Assembly: GCA_039096225.1 (NCBI GenBank)
Contig: JBBPEB010000015.1
Span: forward strand, 2,344,001-2,408,000
Reading direction: 5' to 3'
DNA from: Blastocystis sp. Blastoise
Lineage: Eukaryota; Sar; Bigyra; Opalinata; Blastocystidae
Length of the DNA stretch: 64,000 nt
Shown: one piece after another, positions 41,647 to 55,730 of the stretch
Layout of the letters: the number at the start of each line of letters is the position of its first letter
How positions within the stretch are numbered: position 1 is the stretch's first letter
Position numbers and translations under genes: made by a program
Notes under the pieces: model-generated
Databases searched by the model: none
What the model saw: the letters and a program-made list of their open reading frames with translations, nothing else
Told to the model about the DNA's origin: nothing

Positions 41647-42290
41647 CGCCTGGTTAGGAACAACTCTTCCTTCAGGGATCTTATTATATTCGACATTTCT
41701 CTTAATACTCTTTACCGCCGCATCAGCTATATCATTAGCAATAATGCGCTTAACACCGTGAATTTCTTTCCAATAACGAATACTACGTAAACCAGAAGCA
41801 CTTAAAGCTTCTAATATATACATACCATCCTCAGCCATTATAGGATCATCTTTATATAATATAATATATATATATATATATAAGAAACAAAAATATAATA
41901 TAAATATATAAATACTCTTTTCAGTGAAATACTCAACTTGTTTCTTCTTTAGATTCTCATAACGTTGAGGTTTTGCAGCTTTTAATTCATCAGCCTCTTT
42001 TTTTAATAACTCACCAAACATATTAATGGATAATATGGATAAATCACGATTCAATACTTGAACCTATAAATCAGTAATTTATAATTGTCTTGTTATTAAT
42101 TAGGACAATTCAAATATATATTAATAGTATGAGAATCATATCTAATTCTATATTTACAGGATTATAGAAGACATCGTTGTTTTCAGGAAAAATAATAGTA
42201 GCCTTCCCCTCAGTAATTGTTTTATAACCTTCTGGAATTTCTGTATATCAATAACTATAACGTATAACTGAAATAATTACCTGAATTCAT
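39453..42290 (-). CDS. TRM1: tRNA (guanine-26-N2)-dimethyltransferase
   Basis: SAM-dependent enzyme making m2,2G26 in tRNAs of nucleus/cytosol and mitochondria. Thirteen exons: 42281-42290, 42158-42240, 41916-42063, 41648-41849, 41256-41436, 40998-41167, 40850-40881, 40670-40812, 40410-40538, 40213-40302, 39882-40079, 39598-39726, 39453-39476; 512 residues. Family signatures: EGKATIIFP...VFYNPVQVLNRDLS, SAM loop LSASGLRSIRYW, IIANDIADAAV, catalytic DLDPYGS, VTCTDLAVLCGN, RIALGYI..., then a C-terminal Zn-ribbon (two CxxC, SCAACDNYY and CDQCGSSW). The first exon carries only ATG and seven bases, ending 10 nt in; the very short N-terminus suggests no presequence. Confidence 0.95.
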
Positions 42291-43852
42291 CTGTTTCTGT
42301 AATTATCTCAGTTTTCAAGCAATAAGATCAAGAAGTCTATCTTGAATTTAAAATGTAAATTGATTTAAACACATACTTGATAAAACAGTTCAATATTTCC
42401 TGCTTAAATGTAAGAAAATATATTGTTTTTTAAACGTTATTTTTCCATAAAACTTTCACTGAAATGACCTGGGTTTAAAAAATAATCACTTTTTTAAACT
42501 AGTTTTCTTTTTCATTATTGATTCGTATTCATGATGATTCACTCCTTTGTTTTTCTTTATAAACTATATACAAATATTCGTAGTCATATGTTCATATTTA
42601 AAATAATGTTTTTAGCAGTAATTTGTGATTTGTTTCTTCTTTTTTTATAACAAAACGATTTTCTTCGTCTTATGTTGTTTACAGAGTATTTTGATATCCT
42701 GGTGTATAATATTTACTTAAGGTAAAGCATATTTGAATTCAATTCTTCACTCTTCATATTCTTTTATGCCATTTTTTTATGTAAAATATTATTTGCTAAT
42801 AGAATTTACATTAGAGAGTCAGTACAAATCTAATCAATGCGTTCCCAGAGATTTTTAAATTAGTATTTAGAAGTATTTATGTTTGTAAAATATGGAAAAG
42901 CTGTCACAACAATTTGTGACGTGCTTTAAGTTCAAGGAGAAAAGCCTCAAATAAGGAAAAGAAAAATTTACTCATAGTATCTCTATAAATATTTAATTAC
43001 TGAATAATAAAAACAACAATTGTCTTTTACGCCTATTTGAAAATCATTATTGATTAACAAATGAAAAAAGACCTTTTTTAATAGTTTGTGTGTAAGAAGC
43101 ATTTAAAAAGATATAGAAAGGCATGAAGTATTCATAAAATACTCTATTACATAGTATATATGATTATATTCATAATAATATATATCAGCAATTCTTTTTT
43201 TAATCCCCAAAAAGCACTTATTAAAATCTAATAAACGTTTTAATTGATATCATAATAATTAGAAATCACTTTCTAGATAGTCACAAAAATAATTTGAAAA
43301 GTAAATTGATATTGTAATTGTTCATCACTTGAATCATTTCTATTTTGTTTTATTTCTTTTATTTTTTATATTTCTTAAAACTACTCTTTATGTCTTCTAT
43401 TCATTCAATAAATAAAATAGAAGATATCTTGAATAAGACAAATCCTTTTAAAGAAATGGATTTCAGTCATTTTTAAAAGTTCCAAAAGATACTAGAAGAA
43501 GACCGTAACTAAGTACAAAAACAAAAAAGCAATCCTCTTCTAGAATATATGCAGTTGGGAAAAGAATAAATTATTTGAAATCAAATAAACGTTATTACTT
43601 CTGTTTCTAAACTGTATAAAAATTTTAAGAAAAACGCATCAAAAGAAAAAAATCCAACAAAAATATGAGTTTTTCTCGATTATTTCAGAAATTCATGTTC
43701 TTTTCGAATTCTATTGGGGATAAAGTGCTGAACAATTTTATCTTCTATACAGTTTATCATTTCTTTTTAAATAATGTCAATTTCGTCATAAATTATTTAT
43801 ATTAATATATAATTATTAAATTACTTTTTTGTATTACTAAGAGAACATTAAG
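42291..43852. other. Intergenic
   Basis: About 1.55 kb between divergent TRM1 and the MIT-like gene. AT-rich, no exon-like islands, tRNA or repeats seen. Confidence 0.5.
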
Positions 43853-45008
43853 ATGAGCTATCAAAATACCATTTTCGAATTAATTAACCAAGCTAGAGGC
43901 GAATTTTCTTTCAAACGATATGATAATTGCATTCTAGCTTACAATTCAGCTTTGAATTTTGCTGATTCCATTTTACCCGTATTATCGGATTCTGAGAGAG
44001 ATGAATTAGAAAAGATGAGAAATGAATGTATGAATGAACGTGATTATGTTTTAAAGAACATGAATGAAAAAATACTTGAAAGTTACCCTTCTGTTCTACC
44101 TTCTTCTGTTTTTGTTTCTTCAGAAAAGGATAATCATTCTGAATTAAATCAACCATTTCCATCTACTCATGAATCTTCAGAATCTATTCATTCTTCTGAA
44201 TCTAATGGAAATCAAGAGAAACCAAATGATGATTTAGGTATATTTATATATTTAATTATATATAATTTATTTATATATAACTTTTTAAATATAGAAAAGA
44301 ACATTAAATCTGCTATAAGTTCTTTCCAAGGTTTTTTATCTAATGCCGTATATTGTTAATATATACTATTTATACTATAAATACATATATATATAGGCAG
44401 AGAAAACAATAGAAATGATCAACGAAACTAATAAACAATATCAACAAAAGAAACAGAATGAAACTACTACTGCTTCTTCTCCTTCTAATAATGTTGACAG
44501 TAATAATACTACTAATGTTAATAACAATAATGATAATAATAATTCTGATACTATGAATGATACTAAAGATAAAGAATCAAAGATTATTGATGCTCAAACT
44601 GCTTTTTCAAATTATTTAAAACAAATTTCAGAAGTTGATAATAAATATCAATTAACTGATAATTTCTGTAAATTAGCTGCTTCTGCTTTTCATGCATCAG
44701 CTGATTTCTTTTCTGAATCTCTCAAATTTATTAGTAATGAAATAGATAAGAATGTTGAAAAGAAGAAGAATAATCTGAATTCTTCTGAAAACAACCAAAA
44801 AACTGATGAAAAAGAATCTCAATCTCCTAAAGATACTCATCCTATTTATTCTTCTCCTTTAGAGTATCCTCAACAACAATCAACTACTCAGAATAACTCT
44901 TCTCCTTCTACTTTTAACAATAGTACTATTCTTTGTCCTCAATCGAATCCTGATTCTATGCCAAATACTTATAATAATGACAAACAATCTCAAGAGAATA
45001 AACAATAA
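43853..45008 (+). CDS. MIT/TPR-like N-terminus with Asn-rich region, function unknown
   Basis: Exons 43853-44237, 44295-44347 and 44397-45008 give 349 residues. Residues about 5-70 look like a three-helix MIT or TPR bundle (ELINQARGEFSFKRYDNCIL, then AYNSALNFADSIL, then MNERDYVLKNMNEK); MIT domains bind ESCRT-III tails. A helical stretch (IKSAISSFQGFLSNAAEKTI; AASAFHASADFFSESLKFIS) is split by an Asn/Ser/Thr insert, and the tail is Ser/Asn/Gln-rich. The order MIT plus a later helical Ala-rich segment is faintly spartin-like, but I cannot confirm that. Confidence 0.75.
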
Positions 45009-45459
45009 TTCTCTAGTTTATTTATAAAATTTATATTTATATTTATATTTTTTTCTTTGAAATAACGCAATCATTTGTGAATAGTTTCTAATAATCATCA
45101 TATAAAGAACGTTTAGTTATTCGATTATTTTCGTTAATAGTTTATCAAAGAAAAAAATATGTTAAAAAAAACCAAAATGAAATCAATTTAGAATATATAG
45201 TTTTTATGATTCAAAAAATGATTCATAGATTCTTTTTAAAATAAAGAAATAAGTATTGAATCTTAGCATATCTTTTGAATCAAAACAAATATACATTATC
45301 ATTTACATATTCTACAAAGAAATTAAGTATGATATTCATAAAATACAACATATTAAATAATAATATCTAAGTCAATAGAAAATCTAAATGAGAAAGTAAT
45401 GACCTTTAACGAAACTAATAATAAATGAAACATTATTTTAATTCTTTGGATTACATTTT
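45009..45459. other. Intergenic between convergent genes
   Basis: 451 bp, AT-rich, no features recognised. Confidence 0.5.
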
Positions 45460-48400
45460 TTAGGATTCATTCATGGCTTCCTTTGTAGATAAACACATTG
45501 ATTCTTCAAAAGAATCATTAGATGTCTCTTCTTGATCTGTTATATAATTTCTAGATACTATTTGAGAATAATTAGTATCTTCTTGATTCTCTATACTATT
45601 TCGTTTTTCTTCTTGTACAGTATATTTTTTGTTATTATCGTTAACTTGATGATTATCATGATCAGAAATCATTTTATTTGACTGAGCACATAAGTCTTCA
45701 TCAATATCTACATAATTACTATTATTTGAAGATGTAGAAGAATCAGAACACACAATAGTATTAGAACACTCTAATTTCGATATATTTGGCTCATTTTCAT
45801 GATCTTCTTTCTCATCATTAGTATCTATTCTATCTATTTCTCTATTATTACTATTATTACTTGATTCAATCATCTCATCGCTACTATCTTGTTTCTCTGA
45901 GTGAATTATAGGAATACTTATATCTTTCTTATTATTTCCTTCCTTATTACTATTATTATTATTTACAGAATCAGATAAACTATTTACAGAATCAGATAAA
46001 CTATTTATAGAATCAGATAAACTATTTACAGAGATAGGATCTCTTTTGTTATTTATACAATTCTCTTTATCATGATCATTTGATATATCACTACTAGCAT
46101 TATCTTCAACAGAACATTCTTTAGAATTCAATACATTATTTGTCAGTTTATATTTCAATACTAAATCTTCTAATTCACGATTTCTGAGAATTTGCATATC
46201 TAATTGTTCTTTGCATTGATCATATTTCATTCCTATATTATTCATCGCTTCTACACTCATATCATATTTATCGTCCATTTCTTGAGCAAGAATTGTATAT
46301 TCTTCTTTATTATTATTTAAGGATATATTCAAATCTTGTATTGTATCTTGTAAACGATCAATTAAAATAACTTTCTGTTCATTATTATCCATAACTCGTT
46401 TATTCTCATTAATTAATTCATTCTGAATTATAGTAGAAAGAGATAATTGCTTACCGAGTTCCTGTTTTTCTTCTTCTAACACTTTATTCTGCTTTAAAAG
46501 TGTTTGTTTCTCAAGAATAATCGATTCATTTAAAGAATTCAGTTGTTGTAAGGAATGACTCAACCGTTTCTCTTTCTCTTGAATATCATTATATTTATCT
46601 GATATTTCATTATATTTCTCTTCTTTCTCATAAAAGAGTTGTTTATAATGATCTATAGAAACATCTTTCTCTTTTATTTGATTCTCTAAAAGGGATATCG
46701 TAGAATTACATTCAAGAAGCTGTTTTTGACTATTTTTACACTCTTCACGAATATTGATTAATAAGATTTCTAGTGATTTCTCTTTCTCTATATTCCGACG
46801 AAGAGACTCAAAGAGAGTAGATAAATTGGTAGTATTGTTATTATTGTTATTATTTTCATTATTGTTATTATTTTCATTATTATTTTCATTATTATTTTCA
46901 TTATTATTTTCATTATTATTTTCATTCTCATATTTTTCATTATTATTATCTTTATTATTATCTTCATTATTATCTTGATTATTATCTTCATTATTATCTT
47001 GATTATTATCTTGATTATTATCTTCAACATCGCTCTTCACATTACATAAATCATATTGTGACTTCATTTGATTGTTCATAGTTTCTATCACTTCTAATTG
47101 TTTATATAACTCTTCATATACTTCTGTTTTCCTTTCTAAATCATGCTGTAACTGATTATTATTAACTTGTAATATTTCAACTTCTTTTGCTTTTCTCTCT
47201 AAATCATTCTTTATGACAACTAGACTATTATTATATTCATCTAGTATATCTTTATGTTTATCAACAGCTATAAAATGACTCTCTAACGATTCACGAAGAT
47301 CTATTATTATTTGTTTATTCTTATTAGTCTCTTCATTTATTATCATTATTTGATCTTTCTGATCTTCTATTACTTTAGTTAAATCATTTATTTTATTTAA
47401 TAGATCTACTTTCTCATCTTTCATGATCTCCAATTGTTCCTGACTATTATTATCTCTTATATAAATCTCTTCTTTCTGTATTCTTAAATCACTCAACTGT
47501 TTTTCATAGAATAAAGTTTTTTGATCATATTCTTGAACCTTCTTCTCATAATCACTTATTATTTGATTATGCTTATAGAGAGTATCATTCAATTTCTGTT
47601 TCTCTTCTTCTAAATCTGATAATTTCTGTTTTAATTCAATTATATCATTTGTTAATCTCTTATTGAGTTCTATATATATAGATCTCTGTTGTGGTTCCTT
47701 TGTTAATTCTGAAGATAATTCAGTAAATGATAATTCTGAATGTATTTCTTGTGAAGAATCAAGAGGAGGAGGAGAAGAAGGAGATCTATTCTGATTATTC
47801 ATTGATATTGATTTTATATGAGAGATTAGTGATGAACTAGTAGTTGTTATTATTGAAATATCATCATCTTTTGATATAGAAATAGTATTATTAGATATAT
47901 TATTAGATACATTATTAGATACATTATTAGATATATTATTAGATACATTATTAGATACATTATTAGATATATTATTATTAGATATATTATTATTAGATAT
48001 ATTATTATTAGATATATTATTATTAGATATATTATTATTAGATATATTATTATTAGATACATTATTATTAGATATATTATTAGTAGATACATTATTTATA
48101 CTTGAAATACTTTTATTATTCATTTCTTCAGTTACTATAACATTCGTATTTATACTACTTATATTATCTATATTCAAACTATTACAATTATTATCTTCAA
48201 ATTGATCAGTCTCTTTTATTTCATATTGTTCAGTATCATTATCATTTTCTTTATGACTACAACTCACATTATCATCTGCATTTCTATTATTTATACATTC
48301 ACTCTCATATTTATCTCCATGATCCTCTTTATATATTTCTATATCATTCTTATCATTCTTACTAACCATATCTATAAATATGTTCTCGTTACTCAATATA

Positions 48401-51400
48401 CTATTTTCATTTCTATTCTTCTGAAGTTCAGTTTCTAATAAATGAATTTCACTTCTTAAGGATTCAATAAGAACGGATTTACTATGAATATCATCCTTAT
48501 ACTCTTTCACTTGTTTCTCATAATCTTTATTCAATATCATTTTCTCTTCAATATCACTTTTCTCTTTCTTTATTAACTCGTATTGTTTCTTTAATACTTC
48601 AAATGATTCTTCTCTATCAGTGTATTTCTTTATATATTCATCTCTCTTTTCTTCTACATTTTTCTGATTATTCTCTTTTTGTTTAATTAAATCACATAAC
48701 ATATTATTCTTATTTTGAAGAGATACTATTTCTTCCTTTTTCACATTGATTTCATTATTCATTTGAATCACAGTAGTACTCAACTCATTTCTTAATAGTT
48801 CCTTCTCATTCAATTTTACTTGTAAATTCTTTATTTGATTTATATATTGTTCTTTATTCTCATTCAATCTATTTTCTAATTCTGTATACGTAGATATCAT
48901 TTCCTCATTCTCTTTCTTAAGTATTTGTAATTCATTCTTCAACTTATCATTCTCTTCAATCACAGAATCATTAATACTTTTATTCTGTAAATGAGTTTTC
49001 TTAAATATTTCAATATTTGAAATTAATTGCTGATTTTCTTCTTCTAATTCTTTTTGTTTTTTCTCTTGTTCTATAATACTAGCTTTCTCATTAGATAATT
49101 GATTACTTATATTGACTAGCTCTTTATATTGATTAGTAATTAACTGAAGTTTTTCATTTTGATTCTTATTATCTATTTCTAAAGATTGAGTATACTTTTG
49201 AAACTCAATACATCTAGCTTGAAGATTCTCTGTAGTTATTTCATGCTGTTGTAATTGCTCCCATAAATCGTTTATTTTTATATCTTTCTTCTTAGAACTA
49301 TCTATATATTTATTTAATAATTCAGATTGAGATTCATATTCATTTCGAAGTTGAATATATAAATGCTTATAATACTTTTTATTTTCTTTTACTTTTTCAG
49401 AAGATAAATCTACTGTTGTATTTCTATTTTCATTACCATAAGAAATATTCTGTTGTTTAGTACTTAAATCATTATAATTGTCTTGATTTAATGGAATATT
49501 ACGTGTAGAGAAAGAAGAAGATTGAGAAGAAGAAGGTTGAGAAGAAGAAGAAATATATGAATCTGCATATAAAGTAGGATATCCATTATTATATACTGAA
49601 GAAGATGTTTGGGATAATGATGACGAAGGTGTTGTCATATTATTCGTTGAATAATGATATCTTGGAGTTATTTGTTTTATATTATTATTTATTAATGTAG
49701 ATTTTGAGACTGGTTGAGATCTAGAATTTATATTATTATTATTATTATCATTAGTATTAAATGATGAAGAGACATTTGTATTATTTTGAATAGATGCTGC
49801 AATAGATGGAGAAGAAAAAGATCGAACAGAATTCATATCATTATTGTTGATCGATTTATTCTTCTTTTTATATGTAGTTTCATTCTTATTAGAATGGTTT
49901 ATGTTGTCATTTGAATATATAGAATCATTATTATTTGGAGTGTTGATACCATTTTGATTATTATTATTATAATTTAGTGAGAAGAGAGGAAGAGAATTAG
50001 ATGTTGTATACTATAGATAAAAATATAATATAGAATAATTTATTAAATATAATAATAAAGATACATTATTCATATTGTTTTTATATTGTTCTCTAGAATT
50101 AGTATTAGTTTGAGAGATACATGAAGATGAAGAAGAAGATGATGGTGATGGATCATCAAATATTGAATTAATAGTTGTGGTAGTAGTTGATAATAAAGAT
50201 GATTTCTGTGTAGAGGATGATGTTGGTTTCTGATGAGTGTTATGTATATCAATAATAGATAAAGGATCTATAAGTGTAGTTGGAGGAGGAGGAGGAGGAG
50301 AGGAAGAATAAGTAGAAATATTATTATATGTATTTAAAGATATATTTGAAGAAAGATTCTTTCTTAATGATAATGGAATAGAACTTATAGACATTGAAGA
50401 TTGATTATTAACTATAGAAGGAGAAGGAGATACATTCATAGATAAAAATTCTTTTGAATTATTCTTCTTCTTTTCTAGTTCTATTTTATTCTTTGATATA
50501 GTATTTTCATTCATTTCAATCACATCTACAGTTCCAAAAGATACTCTCTTTTGACTTGGTTTTCTTGTATTCATTAATGTTGGTGATAAAGGAAGAATAG
50601 ATGATGGAATACTCACTGATAGTGATTGAGATAGAATAGTTGATTCAAGAGACTGAGAGAGAGTTGATGATAATGATGAATTAGTAGTATTAGAAGAAGA
50701 AGAAGAAGAAGAAGAAGAAGAAGAATTCTTTGAGTGAATAGGTAATGGAGAGAAAGAGAGAGGAGGAGGAAGAGAAGAAGGAAGAGATGAAGTTGATAAA
50801 GAAAGAGATTGTGATGATTGCTTAGAGAGAGAAAGTGTAGAATCTTGAGATGATATATTAGTGATATTTGTTTGATTATTACTTGAAATGAATTGTTTCT
50901 GTTGATTTAATAATAATAGATTCGAAATATCCATAGGTAAAGAATTACTTTGACTATTTTCTGAATTTTGCTGATTATTTTGAATTGTAGATTCAGAAGA
51001 TAATGAATTTCTAGTTAAAGAAGGAGAAGACAATGTTGAATTTATTGAATTGTCAAATAAGATTTCATATTGCTATAAAAATGAAATAGGAAATATAATA
51101 GATATTATATATATACATATAAGAATCCAGAAGACGTCATAAAATAAATAATATTATCAATATAATTGATAGAAATAATCATTTCATTGTTTTGAAATAA
51201 ATTGGAAAAGATTATCTTACTATTCTTAAAATCAAATATCTATATATAGAATAAGATAAATGTGTAAATAGATAAACATAAAATAATCATAAAATAATAT
51301 ATAAATATAAAAAAAAAATTAAAAAAGGCAATTTAGATATTAAAAGTATTATTTAAAAAGAATATATAGATAAAAAATTATATTTTTAAAAGAAAAATAG

Positions 51401-52513
51401 ATATAAAAAAATATTATAAAAAAGAATAAATAGATATAAAATAATCATAGAGACTACCTTAAAAGCAGTTTGGTCTTCTATATATGCAAGATATCCGTGA
51501 ATAAGACAAGCATTAGTGATTGATGATTCAATTGAAGATATTAAAATAGATAGACATTCACAATTATATATGCATTTATATGTATTCACATCATATACTT
51601 GAAAATGATTCTCATTTGTCACTAGAATAAGAAGGAGTTCTGAACTAATTATATAATGAATACCTTCATTTATATGAAGAACTACTGATAAATCATTATA
51701 TTCTTTGTTTATTGTCTATATATACATATTAATAATAATTATTATTAGATCTCTATTAAAATAAATATATATATTTATATATATACATATTAATTTAATG
51801 ATTATTATTAGATCTCTATTAAAATAAATATATATACATATATAATTCCAGAAGAAGTATATAGAATAAGAGAAGATAATGTTTGTTTAGAAGAGTTTTG
51901 ATTGATTGAAAGAATCCTTTGAATACGATAATGTTCAATAGAAAATGAAAATATAATTTGATCCGTAACACAATTCAATCCCTATATATATATAATAATA
52001 GTAAATGTATTAATATATAGATATAATAAAGTATTGTATATACTGTTAACCTAGAATAATTTTCATTTAATATCCGTATATTATTCTCATAGAATATTGA
52101 TGTGCATTTGGGATATATCTCTTTGAGAAGTCGAACAGAAAAGTTGTTTTTATAAGAAATGACCTAAACAACATATTAGTATTTATTAATTTAAAAATAT
52201 TAATTTTATATTAGGAATTAATTTATATACCAGTATTTGCCCATTTCCTAGAAGAAACGAAGATTCATTTTCATTTATACAAAAACTTTTTATTGATTGA
52301 TTGCAATCATAAGAAAAAAGTACAGAAAGATCACTTACTTGTGTAAACTATAAAGTAATTGATTAAATTGTATACTGAATAAGCAATTCAAGATATAAAT
52401 ACCTTTATAATTGAATGATCTCCAACACAAACCAAGTAATTCGCTACTTGTTGAGTTTCTAAGGAAACATCATAAAAAAATTGATTCTTTTTTATTTCTT
52501 TCCACGTAGTCAT
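45460..52513 (-). CDS. Large propeller-like / Ser-rich / coiled-coil protein with RVSF motif
   Basis: Exons 52403-52513, 52231-52347, 52044-52163, 51838-51981, 51458-51715, 51117-51239, 50065-51072 and 45460-50010; every intron is phase 0; 2143 residues. Residues 1-291 are short beta-strand-like repeats (VICVGDHSIIKF-type, FQVYDVNTYKC, FDFKNSKIIFS) suggesting a degenerate WD/beta-propeller. Residues about 292-800 are Ser/Asn/Pro-rich low complexity with PSQKRVSFGTV at about 464-474 (PP1-docking RVxF type). The rest is predicted coiled coil (hundreds of heptads rich in E, K, Q, N, L), broken by NNIS, DNNQ/DNNE and SLSDSVN repeats. The Met at 49836 is internal: the frame continues upstream through clean introns to ATG at 52513. 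Likely a cytoskeletal or tethering scaffold; no ortholog named. Confidence 0.8.
47896..48088. repeat. NNIS-coding minisatellite within the coiled-coil gene
   Basis: Tandem 12-bp (and 15-bp) units encoding N-N-I-S / N-N-V-S repeated about 14 times on the minus strand. Stays in frame, so copy number can vary without breaking the protein. Confidence 0.85.
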
Positions 52514-53282
52514 GGTGTTCTAATAATAAATAAATAAACACTAAATAGAACAGATATCGTCTTTTGATAAAAGAGATTTCATAGATCAAAAACATGGAGA
52601 TTATTTTTTATTGGATATTTTACACATGCAGAAAAAGACAATAAATCCGTATTTTTGTTATCTACTTATTGTCATTTATTACATTCATTAAAATGACTTT
52701 TATAAGCATAGAAATACTGATGAAAGCAAGTACAAAATACTGGAGGAGAATTATCATAACGCAGAAAGAAAAAAAACATTTTTATCAATAATGAAGAGAA
52801 TATATTATTTTACTTATTGAGCAGATTTGGAAGATTCTACACAGTATAATCTATTGATTTTTGACATGAAAGGAGAACAATTAAGATAGTATTTGTTGGA
52901 AAATATTTAGAATAGGTATTTTAGTATCTATATCATTCTGTATTTATCAGACATTTCTTTTGGAACTCTAAAAACTATAATAGAACATAAATGAAAATGA
53001 AATATATACATTAAGAAGGTATAATAGCATTTATATTCGTTTTAAGATACTCTTAGAATTACAGGCATATATACTTATCTTTAAAAATAGAGAAGACTCT
53101 CTAGTCGAGGAATAAAAAGAAGAAAAGTCAGTTTCTAAAAAAATGGAAACAGTTTAGAATTGTGATTATTTCTCGTTTTGACAGTGAAAATCGTCGAATT
53201 CTCAATAATAGAATATTCTCCTTCCTGAATATTTTTTTATACACCTTCTATATTTTATTAATTATCATTCTAAATAAGCAAT
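52514..53282. other. Intergenic, divergent promoters
   Basis: 769 bp between the coiled-coil gene and the MAM33 gene; no features recognised. Confidence 0.5.
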
Positions 53283-54006
53283 ATGTTTGCTCGTTCCTTA
53301 GCATATCGGTATATAAATAATTGGTTCTTTCTAATAGAAGTGTAGTACCCTTCCTTTAGTGAGTCGATTAGTGTCTCCTTCTGTAAAATGTCTTCAAAGA
53401 GGTTTCGCTACTAAATTTTATGATTCTCCTCTTTTCAAGAGTTTACAGAATGAATTTGAATATTCTGTAGATAATGAAATGGGAAGTATGTTCGTTCATT
53501 ATAATGTAGATTATGTTCTATATTATGAATTATAGGTATTGAAAAGAGTCTTAGCAAGAAAATCAAACAATTTGAAGACTTGTATATCATTTATAAGAGT
53601 TTTATCGATTTTTTTATTTCTATATTTTAATCTCTTTATTATAGAGGTTGGCAATTGGATACTGAAGAAGGCAATACTGAATTTAGTCTCATGAAACCTA
53701 TAGCTGATGATGAACATGTTATGGTTACTATGAGTGCCGATTCTCAACAAGATCTTACTGCCGATGAAGAAGTAAGTTTTTTTTTTATTTATAATTTTTT
53801 TTATTTATTTTTTTTTAAATATTATCGATTCATTATTTTTTTATTATAGACTGGTGATGTATCTTCTCAGCCAATAGAATTCCGTGTTGTTCAAAATATT
53901 GGTGATAATTTCGATGAGACAGCTACTGAAAAGAAAGATGAAGAAAACGAAGAAGATGAAATTCCTCTTCCAGATCTTCAAATGATCTTCCATGTATATA
54001 TATTAG

Positions 54007-54041
<35 letters not shown>

Positions 54042-54052
54042 TTAATTTATTT

Positions 54053-54149
<97 letters not shown>

Positions 54150-54154
54150 TTATT

Positions 54155-54186
<32 letters not shown>

Positions 54187-54455
54187 TTTCAGTATATATA
54201 TATATAATATAATTACAATATAATAATCATTATATATATATAGTGTGTGAATACTCCTGAAGATCCCCTTAAGGTCGTTCATATGGATTGTACTCTCCCT
54301 ATGGACATGGAAACAGAAGATAACATGATGTATCATGGACCTCCATTCAAATCTCTTGACGATAAAGTTCAACAGGAGTAATGCTATACCATTATTCTTA
54401 TTTTGATTATTAATTATTTTTATCTTAGTTATTTTTATATAGATTTTCATTTCTA

Positions 54456-54493
<38 letters not shown>

Positions 54494-54782
54494 TCACAAC
54501 TATAATTCATTTTTTATTATTATTATTTCTTCTATATCTTTTCTACTATATATATATATAGAGTAATGAAACATCTTAAAGATCTTGGTATCGATAAAAA
54601 CTTCACTACATTATGTATATATATTTTATTATCATAATAATAGTAATAAGAATTATATATTCTATTTCTTTTCTATTCATTATATAGTACGTGAATTTGC
54701 TCTTGATAAGGAATTCTTTGAATATATTAACTGGTTAAAGAAAATTGTTGTCGATCCTGAAACCGAAGAAAATCAAAAGTAA
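53283..54782 (+). CDS. Mitochondrial matrix p32/MAM33-family protein
   Basis: Acidic trimeric matrix protein (p32/C1QBP/MAM33) linked to mitochondrial translation and ribosome assembly. Exons 53283-53308, 53346-53485, 53647-53771, 53850-53993, 54244-54377, 54562-54614 and 54688-54782 give 238 residues. Presequence MFARSLAYRTLPLVSRLVSP..., ending near GFATKFYDSP. Core strands GSWQLDTEEGNTEFSLMK, HVMVTMSAD, FRVVQNI, an acidic loop, then LPDLQMIFH and VHMDCTLPMD, and the C-terminal helix REFALDKEFFEYINWLKKI typical of the family. The intron-1 acceptor is GTGTAG (53341-53345), the only AG that keeps frame. Confidence 0.9.
54004..54189. repeat. (ATTT)n microsatellite, MAM33 intron
   Basis: About 45 mostly perfect ATTT units in the intron 53994-54243. 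Confidence 0.97.
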
Positions 54783-55008
54783 AATAATTTATATATCTAT
54801 TTAAATCATAATATTATTCATTATTTCCAATGAATTTAAGTTATATTAGTTCCTCAATCTTTTTTTGTTTACATCATTCTTCTTATCTACGCAAGTTAAA
54901 TACTAGAATTGTTTTTTATTCACAGTTATGTTTTTTTTTAATATAAAATACAAAACAATATAGTTTTACACAATTATTTTGGCATATAAAATGAATATAA
55001 CTATAGAA

Positions 55009-55698
55009 TCAAATCTTTGGTTCTGAGTTATTCGCTTCATCTTCTTCTTCTTTTTGTTTCTTTAAATTCTCAATATATATCTTTGATTCTTCATCTAATT
55101 TATTCATCATTTGCTCTATTTCTTCTTGACCTACACATCGTTGCTTCTCTATATCCTCAATAAACGGTATCAATTCTGTAGACTCAATAAAAACACCACA
55201 ATTCTCTAATTTCTTTTGTAAAAATGGATCTTTCACGGTTAAACCCTATTTATAAATTTATTATTTAGTAAAGAAATAATTTTATTATTATAAGCATATA
55301 ATGATATTATGTATAATAGTAATGATTATTATAAATATAATAATATGTTAATAATAAATTTTTTAAAAATAATAATAATAACTACAATAACATGTATATA
55401 ATAATTAAAATAATAATAATAATAATAATAATATTAATATATACATCTTCCATCGAAGATACGATTCCCTCCGTGATCCCTCGGCAAAGTCCCCTACTGT
55501 CAACGACAGGACCCCCACACATGCCTTGAGTCAAATTCTCTTCAGTCTTCGCAAATATTCGGTGATTAGAAGCCGCTAATAATTGACCAGGCACTTTCTA
55601 TATATATATAGAATATATTCTATTTTAGTATATACATAAAGTATAGTATACTATATTATACTATACAATAATAATATACTTCAGTATGAATAATTATA

Positions 55699-55730
<32 letters not shown>

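Noticed and set aside
49834-49836. Met at 49836 as start of the coiled-coil protein
   Set aside because: The frame continues upstream through seven in-frame introns to ATG at 52513.
54184-54510. Minus-strand 108-codon frame over the MAM33 gene
   Set aside because: Shadow of MAM33 exon 5 and intron repeats; no coding features of its own.
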